Of a stretch of DNA of 64,000 nucleotides, positions 12,742 to 24,337 are shown piece by piece (position 1 is the stretch's first letter; every line of letters begins with the position of its first letter). Location: contig NC_057765.1 in NCBI RefSeq assembly GCF_010389155.1, forward strand, positions 2,728,001-2,792,000, in the 5' to 3' direction. This stretch comes from Erigeron canadensis. Its lineage: Eukaryota; Streptophyta; Magnoliopsida; Asterales; Asteraceae. The position numbers and the translations under genes are program-made. Under the pieces are notes generated by a model. That model worked only from the letters and a program-made list of their open reading frames with translations. It made no database searches and had not been told where the DNA came from.

Positions 12742-13439
12742 TCTCTAAATATATATAAAAGAGAAACTTTAATTGCAAAATAGAAAAGTTTGAACCCTTA
12801 GATAAAACTCAAAGTTTAGTTAGATACATTGGATTAGATTGATGATGTCATTTACCTTTTATAATATTTTTTAAAATTAATTTTAATTTAATAAATTCAA
12901 ATAGTCATTAATTATAGAAAGTAAGTTTCTACATTTTATAATTACAGAAAGTAATTAATTTTTATATTATTATAAAAATTAATTCATAAACTTTATATTA
13001 TTTTTTAAAAAATAACCTTTTTAATTTTTTTAGTTGTTATTAAATTATGACTTTATATATGTTTTATTCATATAACGTAATAATTATTGGTTATAGTTAT
13101 ACGTATTTAACTTTATATCGTTATGATATTTAAATAAAACATATATAACTTCTAGATTAATCAAAAAGTATGACAACATCGTCAAATTTTAACATCTTTT
13201 ATTTATATTTGTTAAATTAATAAAATGTTATAAATATAATATAAAAATTAAGTATGTGAAAAATTGATCACTAAAATCTCTCTTATTTTTTCTTTATATA
13301 AACAATTCTTTTTCTAACAAGTATAAAATTATTATTTGTTCAACCCTTTTATTTACAATTTGTCAATACATTATAATGAAATATTAGTATTTTATTAGGT
13401 ATATATGTTTATTCGTGTATTACGCGGGATATAATCTAG
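12742..13439 (+). mobile_element. Helitron-like element, second of a head-to-tail pair
   Basis: Begins TCTCTAAATATATATAAAAG directly where the previous element ends. It finishes CTAG (13436-13439) followed by T, preceded by CGTGTATTACGCGGG, a short GC hairpin typical of Helitron 3' ends. AT-rich interior, no genes. Confidence 0.55.
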
Positions 13440-14264
13440 TTATACGAGAATATCTTACCATATAATGGTGAAACCCTGTACGTACTTTAGACTACGAGAT
13501 GTAGACCATAAGCCGTTACAAGTGATTCAGGAAAAAAAACTCATAGACTTGTCACTCATAAGAGTCAAACCCAAAAACTGTAGAAAAAACCAAGGATTCA
13601 TCTGCCAGTTGAGCTAACTTCATTGGTTAGATTATATGTTAGAGGAAGGAAAATGACTTGAAGAAGCTAGATTATAATACCTGTTTTCCAAAGTTGAGGG
13701 TATTTTTCAGACACATTTTGTAGTTGAAGGCCCATTGACAAATTAATGTTAATTATGAGAAATTAAAAATACAAGTTGACTATGTAGATCTGGAAAATGA
13801 GGGTAGGTACAGAAAGGCTTGTTTGAACGAATGCAAATTTATTTTAAAAGTTTGTGTTATGATTTGATAATAGAAGGTTTATCATATTTTTTTTAATTAT
13901 GTCCTTCCTAAAAAACACCTAAAGTAGAATTGTTTATTTCAAATACCGAGAAATATGAATTTAGTTAAGAGATCCGTTGACTTATTAACTTTATAATAAC
14001 TTCACCACTGCACCCTCTACATTATCGATCGTCCAAAAAGCTTTCATAACGATGATCATCACTCGATCCAAAAAGCATGAATTAATCCGATCGTTCCCAA
14101 CTCTCACTTTTCTCATCCTTGCATCGATGATCACATGTACTACTCTTCCCTAAATTTTCTTCTTTCCTCTATATCGATCCCCAAATAATTTGAAGTCGAC
14201 AACTAAGGGAAAAAGGCCTTAACCGAAGATCGAGGGTGGGGTTTCTGCTGAATCATCTTGAAGC
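13440..14264 (+). promoter_or_regulatory. Upstream region of gene B
   Basis: Non-coding. The block 13641-13850 is recognisably similar to 11320-11500, and its last part (ACTATGTAGATCTG, GGTAGGTACAGA) to 37735-37790 upstream of gene C. The 60 bp before the gene B start (GGGAAAAAGGCCTTAACCGAAGA) match those before the gene C start (GGAAAAAAGTCTTAAACGAAGA), so this is a conserved 5' leader. No clear TATA box was pinned down. Confidence 0.45.
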
Positions 14265-15197
14265 ATGTCTCCTTCAGAGATTATTCGAAAGACATATCAC
14301 AAAAAAGATTCAGAAGCTTTGGCTTTGTTAAGCCCGACACTTGATCCCTTACGAATACCATATGAAGATATACTATCCGCTACCAGCAACTTTGCAAATG
14401 ACAAGTTGATAAAACGAGGCGAATTTTCAGAAGTTTACAGAGGAAAACTTTTGCGGTCTAAAGAATGGATCGATGTTGTCATACGGAGCTTTCGTTCTGC
14501 TTCATTGGGGCCGGAACGAATTGACTTCCTGAGAGAGATTCAGCAACTCTCCGAGCTTAACCATACAAATGCTTTGTCTTTTGTTGGCTTCTGTGATGAG
14601 GATGGTCAGAAAATAATGGTTTGCGAGTATCAACACAACGGAAGTCTGGACAAATATATAAGTGATCCAACGGCTCTCCCATGGTTGAAAAGACTGAAAA
14701 TATGTCTAGGTGCCGCAAGATTTTTTAAATATATTCATGAGGATCTCCAAGTTCTGTTACATTATGACTTTTGCTATGAAATCAAGAGCTCTAAAATCTT
14801 GTTAGATAGAGATTGGGAAGCCAAGGTATTTTGTTTTGGATTTCACTTGGGATATAAGGTGGGTTTTCCTCACTTAAGGAGTCGTTCACGCAAAGACGGA
14901 TCAGATGATACTAAATCCCACATGTCTGATGTTTACTCTTTCGGAGTGTTATTGTTTGAACTCGTCTGCGGGAAGAAAGCAGATGTTCAAGAATGCCAAT
15001 CTTTAGCTCGAATGGGAAAGCTAGAGGAGATTATCAATCCGGATCTAAGGAAACAACTGCATCCAATCTCATTGTCAATCTTGTCACAATTAGCTTATGA
15101 TTGTGTGTTGAGACGAAGGGATGGCCCACACATGAGTAAGATTGTGGAAACACTTCAGCAAGCGTCGGGTGAATTGCCATTAAAACGGGAATATTTT
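14265..15197 (+). CDS. Gene B exon 1: pseudokinase I with the start codon
   Basis: 311 codons from ATG 14265 to the donor GTAAGA at 15198; reading through the intron gives a stop at 15249. A short N-terminus leads into a kinase fold (YEDILSATSNF, LIKRGEFSEVY, SDVYSFGVLLFELVCGKK). Catalytic motifs are absent: GxGxxG is disrupted, the VAIK lysine is Arg (DVVIRSF), HRD is replaced (LHYDFCYEIKSSKILL, with Lys for the metal-binding Asn), and DFG is CFG. The same KSSKILL and CFG changes appear in gene C, so this is an inherited pseudokinase. The start is supported by the 5' leader conserved with gene C. The lobe likely regulates or docks the adjoining active kinase (inference). Confidence 0.8.
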
Positions 15198-15364
15198 GTA
15201 AGATCCTTCATACTCGATCTCCTTTATATCTACTGTCTTTTCAATCCATAATCTAAAAAATTCTAACATTCTTGTTATCACGTCTAACATCTTCCTTACT
15301 TTCACAAAACTTTCATTCTATTCACCTATATATGTACTTATACTTAATTAAAGGGAAAATTTCA

Positions 15365-16765
15365 GAAACTTTTTACTCAAATTTCCTAATTTAATGAACC
15401 TATTTAGTTTTTGTCTATGATTTCAAAAGAAAGAAATAAAGAAACTTTTTAGTGCCGCCTTCCGCAAAATTTGAGCCCCAATACGTCGACGGTGTGTGGG
15501 GGCTAGGGGGTTAAGACGTAGGCAGACATTACCCCTAGCTACCTAAGTATAAAAACTGCTTCCATTGTCGGCCTAAATGGTAGAAAAGGCCTCCAACCTT
15601 TGCATGGGATGAGGATCGAACCAATGACATTACCTCTATCTCTAGGATTTCGTTTTTAATTTTTTTTCAATAAAGGTAAGATTATTTTTTAACACTAGAC
15701 TTCCGTTAACTCATAACGCGGCATCATCATCTTCACCATTTTTTTGCGGTGAACATTCCGGTTCCAGACCATGTTTAGGAAAAATTTCCAGGTGATTCCA
15801 ATATATATGACATATAAATGTAGCCTTCACCCGTTTACCGACGCGGATATGACTCTTATTCATATCTACAAAATTGACAATGATGCTCAAACGACGATGG
15901 CGGATAGCTACACCTTAGATGTAGTTGTTGAGATACCGGAGAAGAAGTGGCGGTTGTGACACAACTCCGAATGCCGACGATGGCGGATAGCTAGAGCTTA
16001 GATGTAGACTTGGCATTCTAAACGCTCTGTGGCGGAAAAAGATGGAGATCACTGTGAATACAAAGATAGAGTTCAGATCTGTTGTTTGCTTCACGGAGGA
16101 GGACGACAACAGCGTCGGGATTTGGCGGATTTGAAACCATCGAGATCTAATCTGAAATTTATATGTGTGTGCAAAGATTAGATCTGAAATAAATCAAATG
16201 TGTGTTTGCGCTTAGATTTGAAACAAATCAAATGTGTGATTTGATCTCTGAAATATTTAAATATTTTTCAAGAAAAAGAAATTGATGAAAAAAAAAATAA
16301 ACGAAGGATGCAATACTGAGAGTCTGAGACCTTGGTGGATAATTGGTTATGATTGATGTTAAGGAAAGTAACGTACCATAATATTCGGTTTTTTATTATC
16401 AACAACTATCAACTATAATAAATAATAGAAAGATATTACCTTAGCGTTTAGCAAGTGTCGAATATGATTGGATAAGGTTGTAGGATTTACCGGAAAACTT
16501 TTTTATAAATGGTTGTCGGAATATGTGTCGGAATTTAGCTGGAGAAAAACTGTTTGAAGATGATGATGACGTGTACATGCCAAATCAGTAGTCCACATGG
16601 ACAATTTTATGACGTAGCATGCCACATTGTTAGTTAACGAAGATCTAACGTTAAAATTGACGATTTTAACTTTATTGAAAAAATTTTAAAAATAAAATCA
16701 TTTTTATAAACAAAAACTAAATAGATTCCTTATATTATGAATTTTGGGTAAAAAGATTCTCTTTT
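15365..16765. mobile_element. MULE-like element with long terminal inverted repeats, in gene B intron 1
   Basis: The left end (AACTTTTTACTCAAATTTCC, then CTATTTAGTTTTTGTCTAT) is repeated in inverted form at about 16705-16765 (CTATTTAGTTTTTGTTTAT then ACCCAAAATTC). The arms are about 55 bp, with looser complementarity continuing through TTTCAATAAAG. The interior has a duplicated GACGATGGCGGATAGCTA phrase (15893 and 15974). No transposase was recognised. Superfamily inferred only from the long arms. Confidence 0.45.
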
Positions 16766-16879
16766 TATTGATTTTTAATTGCCAGATAAAGCACATTATT
16801 TTCATGGGTACAATTTTTTTCTTATGTTCCTTATACTATATTATAAATCAAATACGCTTTTTATGTAAATTTTAAGTTT

Positions 16880-17060
16880 CAACAATTTATATAAACCAAA
16901 CTACATCAATAACCTAAAATACCTTACCACCAATAATTGCCCACCATCGCCGCCACCACCAATTGCCGTCGCCACCACTTCCGCCACCACCACCTCTGCA
17001 CGCCACCTCCGCACGCCACAACTACCCGTCATTGTCACCACCGCCCCCATTTCCAAAAAC
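16880..17060 (+). repeat. Degraded relative of the GGTGG-rich Helitron-like family
   Basis: AACTACATCAATAACCTAAAATAC followed by a CCGCCACCACC-rich tract is the complement of the internal part of the 10903-11215 and 38419-38677 elements. Termini were not identified. Confidence 0.35.
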
Positions 17061-17240
17061 AAATTATTCTCAAGAAAAGTACATTTGAAGAAAAGAAGAA
17101 ACGGATCTCTGAATCTTTCTCATTTTTCCTACAAGAAATTATTAAGCATGGGTGTTTCCCTCTTCATTGTACTTTATATCTATAGTATATACACACACAT
17201 CTCCCCATATACATACTCACACACATCTTGACATACATTT

Positions 17241-17635
17241 AGGGGCATAACTACATTGATTATAGGGGTAGCCCGGGCTACGAGTCAACAAAATTCACGT
17301 AGTTCAAATTTTTCAAAAAATGATGTATTTTTTTATTGGTGCTACGGGTCAAATAAATATGGGATACCGGTCATGTAATCAATTTTAAACTTTCGAAACA
17401 TTTTTTTATCTATAAAACTTATAAAGACATATTTTTACAACTAAATGATAAAGAAAAACTACTAAAAGTATCAAAAACTCTTAAAACTCATTAAAAATGG
17501 CCAAAAATCTATTGAAAAAATGTTAAAATTCGTAACAATTTAGTCGTTATTGTTGTTATCGTTACTTTATGCCGATATAAGGCCAGTGAGAAAAATATAT
17601 AATACATGTCACTTCTGATTCTGGCTCCGCCACTG
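17241..17635. mobile_element. Small non-autonomous hAT element
   Basis: Ends CTGGCTCCGCCACTG, the complement of a CAGTGGCGGAGCC hAT terminus. The left end AGGGGCATAACTAC appears to have lost the first bases. Flanks ATACATTT (17233-17240) and ATACATCC (17636-17643) agree at six of eight positions, consistent with an eroded 8-bp duplication. Confidence 0.5.
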
Positions 17636-17823
17636 ATACATCCCCTTAAATCTATATAAATATACATATACATATATCTATATACACTCTCACCCATCCT
17701 CTATCATTTTCAATACCGGAAATCCCTCCTTTTGATAGTTGTAAAAATGTGACACACATCCATAAAAAATTTGAAATCCGACTTCCCACATTTTGTATCT
17801 TATATATATATATATATATATAT

Positions 17824-19400
17824 TGTAACACCTTAACAAGGCGAAATAAAGGGATATCACAAGAAAAGCACAACACGACATGGAAATTATGTAGAGCCAA
17901 ACTAAATGCATAAAAGGATTGGACAATCCGTACAAATTATTTAATTACAAATATCGGATCAAGTAATAATTCATCAGGAGCACGCCCATCAAACGTTTAC
18001 AAAATAATAGTTCAAAAGATGGTAAATGATCCTAAGCATAACCCAGAAACGGAAACTACGAATCACGGATCCGAGAAACAGTCCAAGTCCATCCTAACAT
18101 GCAAACAATCAAGCAATCATCCAATACGTCTCTGATTTACATGTTCACCTGAAAAGTGTACTAAAACGTGTCAACATAAAGTTGGGGAGTTCGTAGGTTT
18201 AAGTTATGAAAGTCAAGTGTCGGGATATCAACCGTTAACGTTAAATGAGGATTAGAATACCTAATCACGTCAAAGGAAACCCTTAAAGGTTCCACGTTAT
18301 TACAAGTCAATACAAGTCAACGTTAACGTCCAACGATTGTCCATATTTATATATATATAATATCGTCTATAACGGCACGACTTACATAATAAATAATGCA
18401 TCATATACCGATAATGATAATACCGGGTGTGGATTCGTCAATCCATCGTCCACGTCCACGTCTTATATAATATATATATATATATATATAAAATAAACAT
18501 CCTTAGTCATATATAAACGTCCAACAACACGTATCACAAGAAAACAATTAGTCAACTAACGTCTCATTTCATATCATAATCGATTGTATCAACCGACAAA
18601 CGTTTAACGAATAAGTACACTTTCCACCCCAAATAAAATAAACGTAAGGGCTACGAAACTAACCTTGGCCTTAAGAGTTTGTAGAAGGTGACTAAGCGGG
18701 TAAGCGGGGAGCACAATGGTCACAAACCTATTATATCAACATTAAATCTTCACATTATAGCCCAACACTAAAACTCGCATTTTTACATTCTGGGATTCAA
18801 TATCGACAAGCCCAAAGTTGGGCTCGACGAGACCAACACCAAAACTTGTATTTACATACTGGAATTCGAGATCGACAAGCCCAAAGTTGGGCTCGACGAG
18901 ACCAAGCCCAGATCAGCTCAAAAACGTGCTTTTGACTCAAAATCGACCTAGTTAAACCCAGAATCAAAGCTCCATTCTTTGACACAACCTTGTACAAGTA
19001 TCAACAAGTCATAAAATCATATTTCTACAAGAACCCACTTTCAATTCCACGAGATTTGGTTCAAGACAAGTTATTTTTGGCTAAAACATACAATTTAATA
19101 GAAAATCGACCTCCAAACATTTAGATCTAAGATGGGGAAGTATTCTATAATGTACAAGAAACGTTTTAAGCTATAAAACACTTACCAATTCAACTTTTAG
19201 TCCAAATTTCGGGTTTGAGCCCTAGAAAGTGGATGAACACTTGGAACCTTGGAATTTCTTGGATATTTGATGATGATTATTATTAAGGTTACAAAATTTA
19301 GTTAATTTCTCGTTAATTACATAAGATTTTTGAAATTAAATGATGTATTTATGATAGATCTTGGTGGTTGTTGCAAGAAAAAAAGAAAGAATAAATGAGA

Positions 19401-19436
<36 letters not shown>

Positions 19437-19785
19437 GAGTAAAGTGTAAGAATTGAATGGATGGGGTGGAAGACTTGGTTGGGTGGTTTGGGATAGGGTT
19501 GGGTCAAGAGCGGTGGTTCATGGGTCATGGGTCGACCCATGAATCACCCGATTACGTTACTAGTTAAATTAAACGTCACGTTACTTCTTAAACCGATAAA
19601 TACGTTCACGTAGCTCCGACTAGCATAAATACACATTTCTAGTTCACAATAAATAAATAAATTAATTAAATTAACTAGAATAATAAATCGTTTAACACAT
19701 TCGGGTCAACGATCCAATAATCAAATAAACACGTTTAATCCACGTTTATTAAAAGTCAAACGAGTCAAAATTCACGAATGTAACA
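17824..19785 (-). repeat. 3' LTR of the Tekay-type element
   Basis: Begins TGTAACACCT and ends GAATGTAACA, 1962 bp. It contains two copies of GATCGACAAGCCCAAAGTTG 73 bp apart and a (GA)15 run at 19404-19433. The right remnant carries the same two copies. On the minus strand the LTR is preceded by AACGTGGGAATGA, a plausible polypurine tract. Confidence 0.75.
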
Positions 19786-22545
19786 TCATTCCCACGTTAA
19801 AGGAACTTCGTCCCGAAATTCTAACTTAACTAGGATCGTTAAACAAGTAGGGATACTTGGCTCTCATAAAGTCTTCATGTTCCCAAGTAAATTTGGGTCC
19901 TCGTCTAGCTCGCCATCTAACTTTTACGATCGTCTACCGAGTATTCTTTAGCTTTTTAGTTTGCTGGTCTAAGATTTCTACCGGCTCTTCCATGAGCTTT
20001 AATGTTTTATCATCACGAATTTCTTCGGGAGGCACGTGAAGTGTTGGATCGGCCAAACACTTCCTAAGGTTACAAATGTGAAAGACATTATGAAGTCTAC
20101 TCAAGTCTTGGGGAAGTTCCAACCGATACGCCACTGAGCTAATTCGTTCAAGGATCTTAAATGGACCAATATATCTCGGGCCCAACTTGCCATGTTTCAC
20201 AAATCGTACCACGCCTTTCCACGGGGATATCTTCAACAACACATAATCACCAATTTCAAATTCGAGAGGCCGTCGTCTCACGTTTGCATACTTCAATTGT
20301 CGTTCTCGGACTACCCTCAATTTTTCTTTAATTTGTGAGATCACTTTAGTTGTTTCAATGACAATTTCGGGCCCGATGAGTTGGCTATCCCCAACCTCCG
20401 CCCAAGCTACCGGTGATCTACAATCTTTCCCATACAAAGGCCTAAATGGAGCCATTTGAATGCTAGCATGGTAACTATTGTTATAGGAGAATTCGACTAG
20501 CGGTAAATTTGCATCCCAATTGCCACCAAAATCGATGGCACAAGCTCGTAACATATCTTCAAGCGTTTGAATCATTCTTGCACTTTGACCATCGGATTGT
20601 GGTCGGCTTTTATTTGCAAACACGTGATGCATTGACTAACGTATCTAACTATGTCCTTCTTCATTCCAGGCCACCAATACAAGTCTCTCAAGCCATAATA
20701 CATCTTGTCGGAACTCGGATGAACCGAGTAGGCCGACCTATGAGCCTCATTCATCAATTTCATTTGCCACCCGCCGAGAACGGGAATCCACAATCGTTCA
20801 ATAAAGTATAAACCGTCATCATTCTTTCTATCAAATTGTTCTTCTAAGTCGTGTAAGGCTTCGTTGATGAAGTTTTCCGGCCTGGTTGCCAATCTTTGTG
20901 CTTCAATGATGGAGTCACGGACACTCCTTTGCACGGTAAGGCTCATGGCTTTAATTCTTCTTGGCTTTATTCTTTCTTTCTGGCTCAAGGGATCGGCTAC
21001 AACATTTGCCTTACCCGGGTGATACCGGATAACACAATCATAATCACTGAAAAGTTCGAGCCATTTTCTTTGCCTCATGTTTAATTCACTTTGATCGAAA
21101 ATGTGTTGAAGGCTTTTGTGATCGGTATAGATAACACTTTTAGTGCCATACAAATATTGCCTCCAACATTTCAAAGCAAACACCACCGCTCCTAATTACA
21201 AGTCATGAGTCGGGTAATTCTTCTCATGCACCTTCAATTTCCTAAATGCATAAGCAATCACCTTACACCGTTGCATCAAGACACAACCCAATCCTTGCCC
21301 GGATGCATCACAATACACAACAAAATCATCAGCTTCATCGGGCAAGCTCAAAATGGGTGCATCACACAACTTGTCCTTCAACAATTGGAATGTTTGTTCT
21401 TGTTTTTCGCCCCAATCAAATCGTTTTTCACGTTGAGTCAATAAGGTTAAGGGTTGGGCAATCTTGGAAAAGTTTTCAACAAACCATCAATAGCCTGCTA
21501 AACCAAGAAATTGACGGATCTTAGTTGGCGTTTCGGGCCGTCTCTAATTTTCCACCGCTTCAATCTTACTTTGGTCTACATGGATTCCTTCCTTGCTCAC
21601 CACGTGACCAAGAAAATGGACCTCTTCAAGCCAAAATTGACATTTGGAGAATTTGGCATACAATTTTTCTTTCCGGAGTAACTCTAAGACTTGCTTCAAA
21701 TGCTCGGCATGTTCTTCGTTTGTTTTGGAGTAGATAAGGATGTCATCAATGAAAACAATGACAAATTGATCCAAGTAGGGGGAACACACCCAGTTCATCA
21801 AGTCCATGAACACCGCCGGTGCATTGGTCAACCCAAAAGGCATAACCGTGAATTCAAAATGCCCATATCGTGTATGAAAAGACGTCTTGGGAATATCGTC
21901 TTCATGGACACGTAGTTGGTGGTAACCCGACCGCAAGTCAATCTTTGAAAAGACACAAACAACTTGGAGTCGATCAAATAAATCATCAATCCTTGGAAGG
22001 GATAACGATTCTTCACCGTGAGTTTGTTTAGTTCACGATAATCGATACACATACAGAATGAACCGTCTTTCTTTTTGATAAACAAGACCGGTGCACCCCA
22101 CGGTGAATGACTTGGGTGGATAAAACCATTTTCTTGGAGTTCTTTGAGTTGGGCGGCCAACTCTTGCATTTCGGTTATGGCTAAGCGGTAGGGTGCTTTG
22201 GCCACGGGGAAAGCATTTGGAATGAGATCAATACGGAAATCGAGTTCACGAGATGGAGGCAAACCCGGTAGGTCATTTGGGAATACATCCATGAATCTAT
22301 TAACCACACGTATGGCTTTCAACTCAACTTTTGTGACGTTAACATTATAGATCTTTCCTTCCCACGGTTCGTTTGTCTCGCCTTGAACTACTAAGTCACC
22401 ACTATCATCTAACGGAATCTCACCACTCGACTACCACAATCTATAACCGCGTTCATTGCCGACATCCAATCCATTCCCACAATCATATCAAAGCTACCGA
22501 TATCGAAAGGAATCAAGTCTATCAAGAATGGGTGGTATATTAATT
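19786..22545 (-). pseudogene. Broken Tekay pol (PR-RT-RH-INT-chromodomain)
   Basis: Minus strand. RT starts near 22322 ([16 protein letters not shown]) and carries the active-site motif FIDDILIYS near 21740, with a frameshift at about 21940-22000. RNase H spans about 21440-20990. The integrase zinc finger ([13 protein letters not shown]) ends near 20620 and is fused directly to [18 protein letters not shown], so roughly 110 residues with the first two catalytic aspartates are deleted. A chromodomain follows ([13 protein letters not shown], then VKVRWRARRGPKFTWEHED at about 19970-19860) with an in-frame TAG in its middle. The protein is dead. Confidence 0.8.
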
Positions 22546-22556
22546 GTTGGGTGGTA

Positions 22557-23508
22557 TATCGACAAGCCCAAAGTTGGGCTCAACGAGACCAACACCAAAA
22601 CTTGTATTTACATACTGGAATTCGAGATCGACAAGCCTAAAGTTGGGCTCGACGAGACCAAGCCCAGATCAACTCAAAAACGTGCTTTTGACTCAAAATC
22701 GACCTAGTTAAACCCAAAATCAAAGCTCCATACTTCGACACAACCTTTTACAAGTATCATCAAGTCATAAAATCATATTTCTACAAGAACCCACTTTCAA
22801 TTCCACAAGATTTGGTTCAAAATAAGTTTTTTTTGGCTAAAACATACAAATTAAGAGAAAATCGACCTCCAAATGTTTAGATCTAAGATGGGGAAGTATT
22901 CTATAATGTACAAAGAACGCTTTAAGCTATAAAACACTTACCAATTCAACATTTAGTCTAAATTTTGGGTTTGAGCCCTAGATGGATGAACACTTAGAAC
23001 CTTGGAATTTCTTGGATATTTGATGATGATTATTATTAGGGTTACGAGATTTAGTTAATTTATCATTAATAACACAAGATTTTTGAAATTAATTGATGTT
23101 TTTATGATGGATCTTGGTGGTTGTTGCAAGAAAGAAAGAACGAATAAATAAGAGGTGAGAGAGAGAGAGATAAGAGTAAAGTGTAAGAATTGAATGGATG
23201 GGGTGGAAGACTTGGTTGGGTGGTTTGGGATAGGGTTGGGTCAAGAACGGTGGTTCATGGGTCATGGGTCGACCCATGGATCATCCGATTACGTTACTAG
23301 TTAAATTAAACGTTACGTTACTTCCTAAAACCGATAAATACGCTCACGTAGCTCCGACTAGCATAAATACACATTTCTAGTTCACAATAAATAAATAACT
23401 TATATAAATTAACTAGAATAATAAATCGTTTAACACATTCGGGTCAACGGTCTAATAATCAAATAAACACGTTTAATCCACGTTGAGTCAAAAATCACGA
23501 ATGTTACA
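22557..23508 (-). repeat. Truncated 5' LTR of the Tekay-type element
   Basis: Matches about 18803-19785 with scattered differences, including a much shorter GA run (about 23155-23170). It ends ATGTTACA. The other half of the LTR is absent, which shows that a deletion removed gag, the primer-binding site and part of this LTR. Confidence 0.7.
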
Positions 23509-23553
23509 CACGCATACACACACGCACATATATATATATATATATATATATGA

Positions 23554-23916
23554 GACTCTTATTTTGAGAACCCATTTTTTATAAGAACCGTGAGAACTTC
23601 TAAATTTCATATTGGATCACATGTTTTTTTTTTGTTTATTCACATGTGACACGTTATAAAAATGTATGTTGCAAAAGAAACTTTCTTTCAAAACCTTATA
23701 TATAGTCGTTTGTCACATGTGAACAAAAAACGTGAACAAATTCATTCATAAGTTCACAAAAGGCTACTTTGAAGGTTTCTTAAAAAAGTTTCTTCAACAA
23801 CATACATTTTTATATTATTTCACATGTGAATGAACAAAAAAAACATGTGAAAAAAATATCTAATTTAAGAGTTCTCATGGTTCTTACAAAAAAAATGGTT
23901 CTCAAAATAAGAAAAC
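23554..23916. mobile_element. Foldback MITE in gene B intron 1
   Basis: Nearly the whole 360 bp folds on itself. The left arm has CTCTTATTTTGAGAACCCATTTTTTATAAGAACC-like sequence, and the right arm is its complement (GGTTCTTACAAAAAAAATGG, TTCTCAAAATAAG). Inner arms share CACATGTGA and AAAATGTATGTTG. It is bounded by (TA)n on the left and (TC)n(TA)n on the right. Confidence 0.65.
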
Positions 23917-24337
23917 TTTCTCTCTCTCTCTCTATATATATATATAAAATAATGATAATTATTTATACATTATATTAAACACTTAAATAATGATAATTAG
24001 TTATACATTATGTTAGTATTATGGACTTTTATTGCATCAAAATGTAATTTTTAAGTGTTCTAACCGTGTTCTTATTTTAAGACTGTTCTTAATTGATTTT
24101 CATCCTATATAATTTTTTTAACCATAAAAAACATGAGAACCAAATATTTATTCATTATATATTAAATATTAAAAAAATTAATATGTGAGAGAGATTTCAC
24201 CCAAATTGGGTGCATAACCTTCACCTTTCCATATATAATATAACATTTCACACACTATTTTCACTCTCAAAAGTAAATCTTCTTAGAACTTTAGTATATT
24301 AGGGAGATTTTACTCATTAAAAAACCTTTTTTTGCAG

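Larger units (their letters stand above)
17824..23508 (-). mobile_element. Decayed Tekay-type chromovirus (Ty3/Gypsy) in gene B intron 1
   Basis: Minus-strand LTR retrotransposon with one full LTR (17824-19785) and a shortened LTR (about 22557-23508). Between them lie protease remnant, reverse transcriptase, RNase H, integrase and chromodomain, in that order on the minus strand. Gag, the primer-binding site and the inner half of the 5' LTR are gone: the protease remnant at about 22540 runs straight into mid-LTR sequence. Flanks TATAT and CACGC do not match, and the element sits in TA/CA microsatellites, so no duplication can be called. Confidence 0.8.

Noticed and set aside
12565..12783. Reading frame conserved at the protein level with 54893-55099 (DVIRYTSDE...NPRA)
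   Set aside because: The similarity extends well outside the frame into non-coding parts of the two Helitron-like copies, so it reflects DNA copying, not a small gene.
15600..15640. GGATCGAACC, a possible tRNA/SINE B box on the minus strand
   Set aside because: No matching A box at the right distance and no cloverleaf; left inside the MULE-like region.
15771..15959. 62-codon frame in gene B intron 1
   Set aside because: Lies in the interior of the inverted-repeat element with a duplicated phrase; no domain.
20509..21915. Several + strand frames over the Tekay pol region
   Set aside because: Antisense shadows of the minus-strand RT, RNase H and integrase.
17819..23513. Target-site duplication for the Tekay element
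   Set aside because: TATAT versus CACGC; flanks are microsatellites and the right end may be rearranged.
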